Positions 10,971 through 20,706 of a DNA stretch of 27,307 nucleotides are shown here, in pieces. Location: assembly GCA_023853785.1 (NCBI GenBank), contig JAJIRX010000179.1:1-27307 (forward strand). Reading direction: 5' to 3'. This stretch comes from Psilocybe azurescens (lineage: Eukaryota; Basidiomycota; Agaricomycetes; Agaricales; Agrocybaceae). The translations under genes were made by a program, and so were the position numbers. Under the pieces are notes generated by a model, which saw nothing but the letters and a program-made list of their open reading frames with translations, had not been told where the DNA came from and searched no databases. Every line of letters starts with the position of its first letter. Within the stretch, counting starts at the first letter, position 1.

Positions 10971-11944
10971 TCAGTTGTATTTTTCGAGGTCCAACTTCAA
11001 ATCAGTGACGTAAAGACTGCCAAGATACGAATAATTACTTTGCCTCACCCAGCCGAATTTCTCGTATAATGTAAGAGCACTCGTTTGGTAAATGGAAGTC
11101 GTGATGTAGACTGATTTGATGCCATGCTTTTGTGCATGGTCAAGCGAAACTCTGATTAGCTGAGCTCCTACTCCACGCCTGCGACAGATAGGGGACACAA
11201 TCATGCGCCGTAGCTCAGCACTTGATGGCTCACTACGAGTAGTTACGTCTGATGTACACACATACATTAGATAAAAGCCTGGTTTTAATATGTGACCTGA
11301 CCTACCTATACCGGTACCTCCAACGATGAGCGATGACCCATCCTTCTCCCGTAGCTCAGCGACCCAGTAGCCATTCTTCTCTTTATCTTTTGTGCTGTCC
11401 GAGGCTGAGCCAACCAGCAGGAGGTCACTCCCTCCATAATGTTTGGAAATATCAAGCATGTCTCCATTCAACCCCAGATTGATAAACTTCATCATAGCCG
11501 CATAGAGACCATACGCTCTATTCAGAAAAGTTGCAACTGCAGCAAAGAGCGTTGCTTGGCCAAGATATGTGATCGTATTTGAAGAACTGGATGGTAATGA
11601 TATGGCCTGAAAGCAAAGCGAGAGCGTTCCCATGGTGTACAGAGCTATGGATATTCTGTCAGCCAATTGACCTCTCATTGCTGAGCGTAGAAGCGACCCC
11701 TAACAGGGATAATGTGCCATTAGAATGCAAGAAACTATGAGATACCTCCAAACTTAGGCATCAAATACTCACTTCCTGTTCCGAAAGAGCTCCTGAATAG
11801 TTCACGAACTTGCTCGCTATCAGAGCTTCTGTATGGGCGAATATAGATACGACCTGAGCCTGCTGTAATTGGATCACAGATGCTCGTGCCAGCACCAGCA
11901 AGTGTGGAATTGCCTTTGGTCATTCCAGAGTCCATTTTGACCAT
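10971..11944 (-). CDS. GNAT N-acetyltransferase with a membrane hairpin (NAT8-like), cluster copy 3
   Basis: It has the same three-exon plan as copy 2: exon 1 11944-11773 (IYIRPYRSSDSEQVRELFRS), exon 2 11699-11306 (membrane hairpin around ALYTMGTLSLCFQA and ITYLGQATLFAAVATFL, then GYWVAELREKDGSSLIVG) and exon 3 11248-10971 (SSAELRRMIVSPICRRRGVG, then LYEKFGW). Motif A keeps the RRRGVG loop for acetyl-CoA. Intron 2 sits at the same place and phase as in copy 2. Exon 1 ends in phase 1 at a good GTGAGT donor, but the only good acceptor (before 11699) needs phase 0, so exon 2 appears two bases short at a GGGG run. Adding two bases gives 846 nt, the same coding length as copy 2. Either a homopolymer error or a genuine recent frameshift. 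Substrate unknown. Confidence 0.78.
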
Positions 11945-13049
11945 AGTGAGTGATAATTCGAGGTATGTGGAGGATAAGAGCGCAGATCTAGGTCAAAGGT
12001 ACAATGAGAGATGTGAACTGTCAAGATGATTCAGGTTCCTTTATAATGAGCATGAGTGGCAGGTGGAAGCACGCGTAATCATAAGTTTCATGATACGCGA
12101 CTTCATCTAACGAGCCTGCCGTACTAAAAATAAAGCACGTTACCAAAATAAAATAAAGGAACTCCGTAATGAGCGGGCAGATTGAAACAGATGAGACGAC
12201 GTAGCGATGCTTTGTTATGTTCTTGCGTCGTTTTTTCGACTTGTCTATCATTCCTTGAAACCGTCGGAACCTCATTAGGCCCCCACTGAGTCAGGGAATC
12301 AGATTAATCTGTATAGCATCAAAAGTCCTGAGAGTCTCTGAGAAAATCGAATTGGTTTTTAGGTAGCCTATTCTATAAATAGAACTTTTGAATGGCTCAC
12401 CATAATTGAAGAAGGCATTCGATTTGTTGCTGGATACCTTGCTAATCTCTTGCCACTGAGTGAGCTGTACGACGACATGCTATCTGGATTTTGAGCTGAA
12501 CGGAATAGTATTTCGAAGTAAAACGTAGGTTCAGTGCTAGTCCGATGTTGCAAGTAGAATGACCGTATGACCATCGATAGACTCCGATGTCAACGATTTT
12601 TGTGCGTATAGCCTGGCACTGCCTAACCGGTTGGACACTGCCTCCAGTTTCCAAAAAAGCCCCAAAAAGTGAGTCCAGGCTACAGAGTAACAGGAACACA
12701 ACGTGTTGTTGTTAATGTCACTGCTCGAAATTCAGGGCAGGTAATTCATTCTGTATCACCTGATAAAACACGCGTCGCGCGACGCGTCTCAGCAATTTCA
12801 TTTTGAACCAATTTTGAACGTGGAAAAACTGCTGGAGCTGTAAAAAAGCTACGACGAGCGTTTACATGATATATATTATACAAGGCTTCTAACAATCTCC
12901 TCCACGGTAAATCAACAAATCACTGAGTGGACTGGCATGCCGCGTTCGCCACGACGTTAGGCACCACTTATGACCGCGCAATCCATCAATTCCGAAAATC
13001 TTTAGCTATTGCTTTTGATATATCTAAATTTGATGATTAAAGGTGCGAC
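11945..13049. other. Gene-poor region
   Basis: About 1.1 kb between GNAT copy 3 (start) and the acyl-CoA dehydrogenase (stop). Short minus-strand open frames (12021-12275, 12368-12574, 12442-12699) have no recognisable domains or codon character and are probably chance. It contains the 18-bp palindrome described separately and an AT-rich patch near 12865-12890. Confidence 0.5.
12770..12787. repeat. Perfect 18-bp CG-rich palindrome with two ACGCGT boxes
   Basis: The sequence ACGCGTCGCGCGACGCGT is identical to its reverse complement. Both ends are ACGCGT, which is the MluI cell-cycle box recognised by MBF in yeasts. It is isolated in AT-richer intergenic DNA about 0.8 kb upstream of GNAT copy 3 and 0.26 kb downstream of the acyl-CoA dehydrogenase stop, so no target gene is obvious. 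Confidence 0.85.
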
Positions 13050-15008
13050 TTAAGCCCATTCTTCGTCATCAACTCGTTTTTCTTTCTTTTTCAGTTGCTG
13101 AGCTCGCTTCACCAATTCAGGAGCACGCCTTAGCTCCCGTTGCCCAACTTGTTGAATATGTACGGCGTCAGGTCCCTGGAGATACAGTTTAGCGTGGGAT
13201 AAATAACAGAATAAAATCTATCATACGTCGGCGATTCTGAGGATACGCAGACTAGACCAGCGAGCGGCGAGTTCCGTGTCCTGTGAAAGGCCTTCGGCCC
13301 CAAACGCCTGCATGGCACGGTCAACAACGGCCAGAGCCATTGAAGGGACAACAAACTAAGAAAGGAGACATCAGCTATTAACAAGTCATGTATAACATAT
13401 GGTCAAACCAACTTTGGCAATTCCGATTTCCTTCAATGCACCTTTGGCTTTGTATTTATCAATCTACGATAGAAGCCGTCAAATTTTACTTGTAATGTTT
13501 CTTTCAGCTGACTTGCCTGAAGTGCAGCACTTAGAACGAGGAGTCGTGCCCCTTCGATCTCAGCTCGCGACTTGGCGATATCGGCGACCACAGTCCCTAT
13601 TCAAAATGAAGTTGATGTTAAAAGCACAGATAGTGGAGTCAAGTACCGACCATGTTCATGTAGATATTTCCCAAACGTCTTCCGATTGGGATCAGTGACA
13701 CGTTGGAGCATGAGGTCCAACGCTGACTGCGCGATACCGATGGCACGCATGCAATGATGGATACGGCCAGGTCTTTTCCATCCCCGAAATCCGAATAAAT
13801 ATATGTTCGGTTATAAGTGAGGTCTGCGAACACATACCCGAGACGACCTTGGATGATCTCGAAGCCGCGTCCCCAACCAAGGATGAGATTTCCCAAAGGA
13901 ACGCGAACGTTCTCATAGATAATTTCATTGTGACCTTCTGGCGCATCGTCGTAGCCAAGTACCTTCATGGGCCGGATAATTTTGACACCAGGCGCATCGG
14001 CAGGAACAATTACAACACTCTGTTGAGCGTATGGATTCTGGTTGTTTGGGTCACTTTTACCCATGACGAGATGCACTTTTGTGCGAGGGTCACCAGCACC
14101 ACTGATCCACCTATATTTTTAAATCATAATAAGCGCCATAGTAGACAGCGTAAATTTAGGATGCCCACCATTTGTGGCCGTTAATGACGATTTCGTTACC
14201 CTCCTGCCTGATAGAAGTACGGATATTTCTGGCGTCGGAGGACGCGACTGCACTTATGAATTAGGAACCCGCGTTCAAAACCAAGAAAGACAATACCTTA
14301 CCAAACCTTTCTGTCATGGCGAAGGCTGACCTGATCTTACCATTCAGAAGAGGAATAAGCCATTTCTTTTGCTGCTCGGGAGAACCATAGCGCGCTAACA
14401 CCTCTGTGATGCCTTAATATCTTCGTAGAAATGTTCAGAGAATTGTTCTCACCCATATTTCCGGTATCTGGGGCAGAGCAGTTCATGACCTCAGGTCCAA
14501 TGGGCCCAGCATGGGCTAGAACCTCAGCCATGACAGCATACTGTCAACATGATTTGAGAATATGGTTCACCGGGAGAATCAAGAGCCGATAATACCTCAA
14601 GATTGGACAGGGGGACACCAAACTCAGGGTAGTGAGCCTTGCTTAAAAACAGATTCCAAAGCCCTTGTTTTTTGGCTTTCTCTTTCAGTTCAGCGATGAT
14701 GGGGATGACAGTTTGCCACCTCTTGACCGGGTCGTCAGGGAGTTGCGCATGAGCAACCTTGACAGCAGGGAGAATCTCTTCCTGAGAATAAAAATATTTG
14801 GTAAGTTTTCCATAGAGCATAGTATTGATGCTCACCTCGAGGAATTTAATAACTTTGGCCAAGGTCTCTTTACCGTATGGAGTGAACTTGTCCTCGATCT
14901 GCGGTTGTTATATAAGTATTTACGCGCAGAGCTTAGGAAGGCTAAAGCGGCACCCACCAGAGACCACGAGGCCTCCGACGTATAAGCAATAACAGGGTGA
15001 GGGGGCAT
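13050..15008 (-). CDS. Acyl-CoA dehydrogenase (ACAD10/11-like domain)
   Basis: Flavin enzyme that oxidises acyl-CoA to enoyl-CoA in fatty-acid breakdown. Twelve exons fit with every phase correct: 15008-14958, 14898-14836, 14781-14596, 14540-14453, 14412-14302, 14247-14169, 14110-13838, 13772-13651, 13596-13517, 13463-13413, 13355-13227 and 13175-13050, giving 452 residues. The order is typical: an all-alpha N-terminal domain ([14 protein letters not shown], then [15 protein letters not shown]), the FAD-contacting [14 protein letters not shown] region, [13 protein letters not shown] in the beta domain, and [20 protein letters not shown] opening the C-terminal helical domain. Intron 9 is GC-AG (CAG|GCAAGT). 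The closest known type is the ACAD10/ACAD11 domain. ATG at 15008 was chosen because the upstream in-frame codon is only TTG. No PTS1 tail (ends DDEEWA) and no clear mitochondrial presequence. Confidence 0.93.
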
Positions 15009-15116
15009 AGTGGTTTTGATTAGAGCTGGATCCAAAGCAAAATCGGTTTTAACTTGTCAAGGGGTGGTCCAGGATTCTATTTATGTTCAGTGTAAGCGGA
15101 ACGGCAATCTGAGTAG

Positions 15117-15165
15117 CCGGTTATGGAAAGCGAGACTGTCAAGCTTCTAAAGCCGTTGCCAAACA
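15117..15165 (+). repeat. 49-bp inverted repeat, left copy
   Basis: It matches the reverse complement of 16774-16822 at 47 of 49 positions (for example TATGGAAAGCGAGACTGTCA and CTAAAGCCGTTGCCAAACA). Weaker similarity continues outward for about 20 bp. Both copies read MESETVK-LKPLPN in one frame, so the repeat may be a fragment of a once-coding mobile sequence. Confidence 0.85.
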
Positions 15166-16773
15166 GTGTCCGGGATGCTATGCCGGACATTTGTTACTTC
15201 GAGGTGGTTGTCAGGACCCCGAAAATCTCTCTTCTAATGTTGAACTCGACTGGGCACCGTCTTGGTGCCGTCATTGGTTCAAACCTCGCCAAGTCGACAG
15301 TAAGTGCTAGCCTTGCTATGAGCAAGATTGGAAGTAGCTCATAGGTGCTCGTTTCTACTATCCGGAACAGTAATAGACCTTGCTGGCTTAACTGTGGTTA
15401 GGACCAGGACTTTTAAGAAGGCTTCAACATGGCCTGAATAGCACCACATCAACAAGACATGAATAACACGGCACGATTGTGGTTGTCTTATTCCAAGCAT
15501 ATATCACATTCTATGTTTATTTCTTATCTTGGTGTATCTTTGGCTGACAATGGCTGTGTAGCATTAACCACTGGTCCACATATTTTCCACCATAAGCAAA
15601 CTGTAAACCCAAGATATGCCAAGTGGTGTCTATCACTATGGGCTGCATGTCCCTAAGTCTTTGAACTTGTTCACTGCACTGCTGCCTATTTAGTTAATAG
15701 TTGCAATGAGTGTTGTAAATTGTGAATTATCAAGTAGAGTAAAATGCTTAGCACTGGCCAGTCTTCTGTTAGTAACTTCTCTCTTCTTGTTTTCTTTTCT
15801 TGATATTTATATCTATCATTCAGTCATCAGCGCTGTTGCATGCAATCAAGTTTGAATTTGACAATAATGATGCAATGTTGTATCTGCTGATTATTCAACT
15901 TCTTTGTGCTTCTGTTTACCTTTCTTTCTGGGTCTCATATCTATCTATCTTGTCTACTGCTATACTACTTGGTGTGACTGAGCTGTGAGCTGCATATACA
16001 GGCTCGTAATATGTGAAGAGATATACTTGCCATCAGCAAGTGAAACTTCATTTTTACGTGCACAGTCTCAGGATTTCCGATGGCACAATTAATAAGTAAG
16101 GTAAGTCGGGTCTGCATTATTGAAAGGCCACTGATATTCCAGCTCTGGCCTAGTAAAGTTTAGCTTTGTAATATCGATTTACAGGCCACATTTAAATTCA
16201 AGCCCGGATTTTTAAACGCTCCCATTGGGCGCACCAGCCCATTGAAATTGAAATTGAAGCCTGCACTCAGACATAGCAGCTCACCATTACTCCCCATAGA
16301 ATTTACAGAGGAGGAATATGAAGACAAGGGACCAGATGACTGGTAGACTATACTATGTGTGTACCATTTGTTGGGCTCAAGCAAGGGATTATAAAATAAT
16401 ATTACTGATTCTCTGAGATCTATATTCTGCGCTCTTTGTGAGCAACTCACTGTCTACAGTTGAATATTGAATGTGAGTCAAAATTTGTGTTTCGAAGACA
16501 AGTCCGGCAAGCACCTGGACCGGCCCGCTGTCGCCGTGGGGCTTAACTGGGGCTTCAACGGCGCACAAACTGTAGGGTCGTTATAGCTGCTTCAATGCTT
16601 GCATAAAGCTACTCATGGTATATACTATTAGTGCCAAAAATTATTTATTAACTTTGTATTGGTGATTCGGTATACAGCATCTACAATAAAATACTGTACT
16701 AGGCGGGTACCGGTGTCGAAGGTCTTTGCTTGCCAAGTTGTCGCCAAGAATGCTCGGCTTGACAACCCGATGA

Positions 16774-16822
16774 TGTTTGGCAACGGCTTTAGAGGCTTGA
16801 CAGTCTCGCTTTCCATAGCCGG
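16774..16822 (-). repeat. 49-bp inverted repeat, right copy
   Basis: Partner of 15117-15165 in opposite orientation, about 1.6 kb apart. Both belong to a dispersed repeat family or mark the two arms of a decayed element. Confidence 0.85.
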
Positions 16823-17355
16823 TCGACAGCAGTGCTCGGATTTACGGTGGATGATCCTTATGTCCTTAAGGTTGAAAAACGAATGAGAGAGAAGAATATA
16901 TGAATGGTCATAAAAGGTCGTAAGATCTAGGCATACTATGTAGTACGCGAGTACCTGTACAATTTTTTTAATGTCATGAATCAGAAGACGGGTCGACATC
17001 AGATCACATCCGTGAGTGTCTGCTGGTAAACCGTAGTAAGATAAGTACCAATCGACAACCTGCAACCCAAACCCCAACCTTTAAAGAGAAGAGAGAAGAC
17101 GAACGAAGAAATGGAAATGGAAAAAATGGAAAAAAAAAAACATCCGTATATCTGAATTAATTATATTCCAACAAAACACGTTAACGTTAACAAGCGACAG
17201 CGAGGAACGAACGAGCGAACAGCGAAACGAATCGGAGGAGAGTTGACAACGTGAAGGAATGAATGGAACGCGAGAATAAAAAGTCCGACATGAATAAAAC
17301 CAGAACCAAGAGACAGAGGGTATAACCCGCATTTTGACTGACTGAGTGTAAGTGT

Positions 17356-20046
17356 TCAGACACCCAAAACAGCCAGCTCCTTGCGGATCTCGGCTTCACC
17401 CTCCATCTTTCTGAGCTGCGTAGCCTCGAGTCGTTCGCCGCGCTTCGCCTTCTCCTTCAATTCCTCGATAGCCTTCAACTGTGCACATGAACGGCAAGTG
17501 TCAGCAGAATAAGTACAAAGAAAAACAGAACGCACCTTCTTGTTCAAGTTCCTCGCCTTTTTGGCCACAGCGTCCAGCGCTCCGTCCGCTCCAGGCGTGA
17601 CTGGCGCTTCCGTATCAACCACAACAGCATCAGGGGGTGATGACGACAGGAGGTGGGAGGGACACGATGCCACCCGCACCATTCGCCCGCTTTCCATTCC
17701 CTTGCTCTCTGTTGTCACCCCTTCCGTCACCCCTCCCCTCCCTATCACCTCTTCCCTCCCTATTTCCCTCCCCTCCTGTCGCTCCCTATTCCCGCCTCGT
17801 CCATCGCGTCCATCCTGCTGGTACTCGCGGCCCTGGCCCCGACCACCCTGCTGCTGCTGCCCATTTCCAGGGGCATCCAAAGACTGTCTTCCGCCCTCCG
17901 CACCGCCCTCCTCGCCAGGCGTCGACGGCCCGCCGCCGCCCTCCTTCTTGCCCTTCCTCTTCCTGTTCGCCTTCTGTCCGTCGGGCCCAGGACTGGGGCG
18001 CCGGAGGACGGGCGCCCGGGACAGCCCGCCTCGCGCCGTTCTGCTGCTGCTGGCCGCCGTACCCAGGGGCGCCGGGCACAGGGCTCCTGTTGTACCTCGG
18101 CGGCGTCGCGCTCCCGCTCGCGCCGTTCATCATCGGGCCCCCTTCGTCCTCGCGCTTGAAGATGGACGGCGTGGCGAGCCCGCGCGCGCCGGGCGGGCGG
18201 TACGCGCCAGCGGGCTTCGCCGGGGCAGGCTTCTGGACCGCCGCGAGGCTCTGCACGCTCGCGCTCGGCGCGGGCGCGGGGGCACGGTGTTCCCGAACGG
18301 GGCGACGTTCTCGACGGGCGTCGGGCGCCACGTCGTCTGGTAGAGCTCCTCCGTGAGCTGGACGTGCACGAGCGGCCCGGAGCAGTGCCAGATCTTGATG
18401 CCGTTGTCGACGCGCAGGCGCGGGGAGAGCGTCGCGGTGAGGAGGAAGCGGCCGTCGGGCGACCACTCGCAGTGCGACGTGTTCGGCGCGTCGATGGTGC
18501 ACACCTTGCCGAGCGTGCGGCGGTCGATGATCTCGATCTTCCCTGCCAGGTTGCCGAACCCTGCGAGCGCGAGGAGCCGTCCTTGTGGGTTGAAGGAGAT
18601 GAAGTTGTGCGGCGAGGCACCGAAATCGTGGAGAGTTCGCACTCGCTGATCGAAGAGCATCGTCTTTGCGGGCATGTCTAGCAAGGCAAAGGAAGAAAAG
18701 GTTTAGCAAAAGGAAAAATCCCGCGAGCTGTACTCACATCCATAAACAACACCGAATTCCTTCGAGTTCGGGCTCCATGCGAAATCGTGGATAGGGCCCT
18801 CCTTGTCCAACGTGACTCTGCAATCAAAGTTGCCAGCAGCGCTGAGGGAGGTACATGCCAGTCTCTCCATAGTAGCTCTTGTTCGAGTTGTCGACTTCGG
18901 TCTGGGTCAGGAGAAGGACCTGGGTTCCAAGAGTGTTCCACTTGATCTGGGCGCGATCGGCTTTGAAGAACGTCTTCTGACAGGTGGGGACGCCGCCGAG
19001 CGCGCTCAGGCTGAAAATTTTAATGCTAGCAGGGGCACCCTGAATGCAAATACCGCTGTAAACCACGATTATTCCATAATGGTGGGTGTGAAGCACGCAC
19101 CTTTTTCTCGGCTATGAATACCGCGATCGAAGGGTTCAACCCGGGGCTCAGGGAAATTGAAGTCGATCCCTCGACTTTGAGCTTGTCCACAATTCCCTTG
19201 GACCACTCCGAAGGACGGTAAACCTGAATCTCCGACGACACAAGACGAATGGCATGGGACTCGGAGATGGTATATTGGAGGTCCCACCCTCTTGCGACTT
19301 TTTGAGTAAAGGCAATCAACTCCTCTCCTGTAGACACGGAGAATACCCGAAGGTTCTTGTGTTGGGCTCCATCTTCCAATTTTACTGGCGGAAAACGAAC
19401 AAAGCAGGTTAAGAATACACGCATAGTCGGCGTGAAGCATGAACCACGTACCAGGTCTTTCCCAAGTAGAAATGTATGTCCCGCGAGGCGAGAAGCTCAA
19501 ATCGACGATGTTGGGAAGTGGAAGTTCTTGAAGGAGTTGAGCACCCTCTGCCTGGAAAATGCGGATCCTAAGAAATGAAAACACGACAATCAGTTACGTG
19601 TCGTTTTCGACTGGTAGCATTCATAGATGGTCACTGGATCGTCCCATCTGCGCTGCACACGAGTGCATCTGGGATACTCACACATTGGGCAGGGCATAGG
19701 CATAGAGTCGTCCATCGGCGCTGTAGTTCTGTGTTCGAGCAGGGACATCTGGGGCGACAAACCCGTCGACCGGGGCGTATTCTGGTGTCCCGTTGACGAG
19801 ACCGAGGGACTTTTGGGCACGGACTAAAAGTCACAAAGAACATTGCATTAGCACATTATACTCGCTCAAAATCATAACAACGCAGTGGGAAGTGTATAAC
19901 GAGCACCAGATTATCCGAGAAACAACGTCTAAAAGCTTGAATCCTCCGAATAGAAATCCCATTGAAATGGACAATCGGCGCACGTGTTACGATTAAAAAA
20001 GTGTGCGGTACTAACATGCGTATTGTTGCGAAGTCTGAGACGCCAT
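17356..20046 (-). CDS. eIF2A: Eukaryotic translation initiation factor 2A, frame broken in C runs
   Basis: Monomeric, WD40-fold initiation factor that can deliver Met-tRNA to the 40S subunit. Exons: 20046-20016, 19823-19682, 19567-19452, 19384-19101, 19039-18738, 18677-17536 and 17478-17356; all junction phases agree. The N-terminus is MASQTSQQYAFRAQKSLGLV. Beta-propeller landmarks are GAPASIKIFSLSALGG, KADRAQIKWNTLGTQVLLL, DKEGPIHDFAWSPNSKEFGV and APNTSHCEWSPDGRFLLTAT. A basic, Gly/Gln-rich linker (GQKANRKRKGKK) leads to the conserved tail LKAIEELKEKAKRGERLEAT ... EAEIRKEL. Three frame breaks lie in runs that are G on the plus strand: 18845-18847 (one base too many), 18278-18282 (one too few) and 17995-17998 (one extra or two missing). 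The linker is unusually GC-rich, which explains long spurious antisense frames. Size of about 670 residues is near the family norm. Confidence 0.92.
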
Positions 20047-20706
20047 TTTGGAGATTTACAGAAGAAAGACTAGACTCTTGGGTGCTTGGTAGGAGAAAAG
20101 CAAGTTAATGCTTCGAGGAGGAAAGGAAAAGGGAAGAGGGTAGAGGCGAAGATTTAAGAAACAGTACAAATGTCAGATCAATCTTGCTTCAATTTTTGGA
20201 AATTGACCTTGTTTGCACTTTGATTGATCACTTTAGGGCTGGTCTTTCCCTCTTACACTTCGCCTTTTCCTCAACCGTGCTTCTCGGAATACATATCACC
20301 TCCTCGCATCTCAATGGCGATATTTCTCTTAATTTTATCTTCACGGAATCACATTTGAGGATCCTCGGTCTTCCCTTCTATTCTATGAACCCCGTTTCGT
20401 GCACCGCATTTTCTTGTTCTCGTCAATGGGGGCCGCTTGAAGGAATCCCATCGACGCCATGTTCTTTCTTAATGAGAGGAAACAACACAATGTCAACCTA
20501 GTTTCCTTGATATCCTAACCTTGTATACGTGCAATGAACATTTTAGGAACCGTAAGCACTTGGTGTTTTGGGTAGCTTCACCCGAATCAGGTCGCATTGT
20601 TCTCGCAAAGCTATATATTTTCCACACCAACAGTGGCTTCTTTATTAATTACTACCGATCTAAAGCTTCAAATCTCCCAACATCTTCACGCTTGACACTT
20701 GCGGCC
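20047..20706. promoter_or_regulatory. Divergent promoter region
   Basis: About 0.66 kb between the starts of eIF2A (minus) and the gene at 20707 (plus). A TATATATTT box at 20612-20620 lies about 90 bp upstream of the plus-strand ATG and is a plausible TATA element. The open frame at 20184-20501 has no recognisable domain and is probably chance. Confidence 0.4.

Larger units (their letters stand above)
15009..17355. other. AT-rich gene-poor region with repeat remnants
   Basis: About 2.3 kb between the acyl-CoA dehydrogenase start and the eIF2A stop. Open frames are short and of odd composition. The stretch 15400-16450 looks like old non-coding or transposon-derived DNA, but no transposase, reverse transcriptase or clear terminal repeats were found. 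A small GC-rich island at about 16496-16575 reads like a protein fragment (DKSGKHLDRPAVAVGLNWGF). A 49-bp inverted repeat flanks much of the region. A purine-rich low-complexity tract lies at about 17085-17145. Confidence 0.5.

Noticed and set aside
1..15008. Acyl-CoA synthetase and acyl-CoA dehydrogenase as a fatty-acid gene cluster
   Set aside because: They are about 11 kb apart with DNA repair, DUF and GNAT genes between. Nothing indicates joint regulation.
15800..15988. Hydrophobic 62-codon plus-strand open frame
   Set aside because: T-rich low-complexity DNA gives leucine, isoleucine and serine by chance. There is no homology or splice support.
17540..18709. Several long open frames on both strands (about 170-307 codons)
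   Set aside because: They overlap the GC-rich eIF2A linker exon, where stop codons are rare in all frames. Only the frame that joins to the flanking eIF2A exons has conserved sequence.
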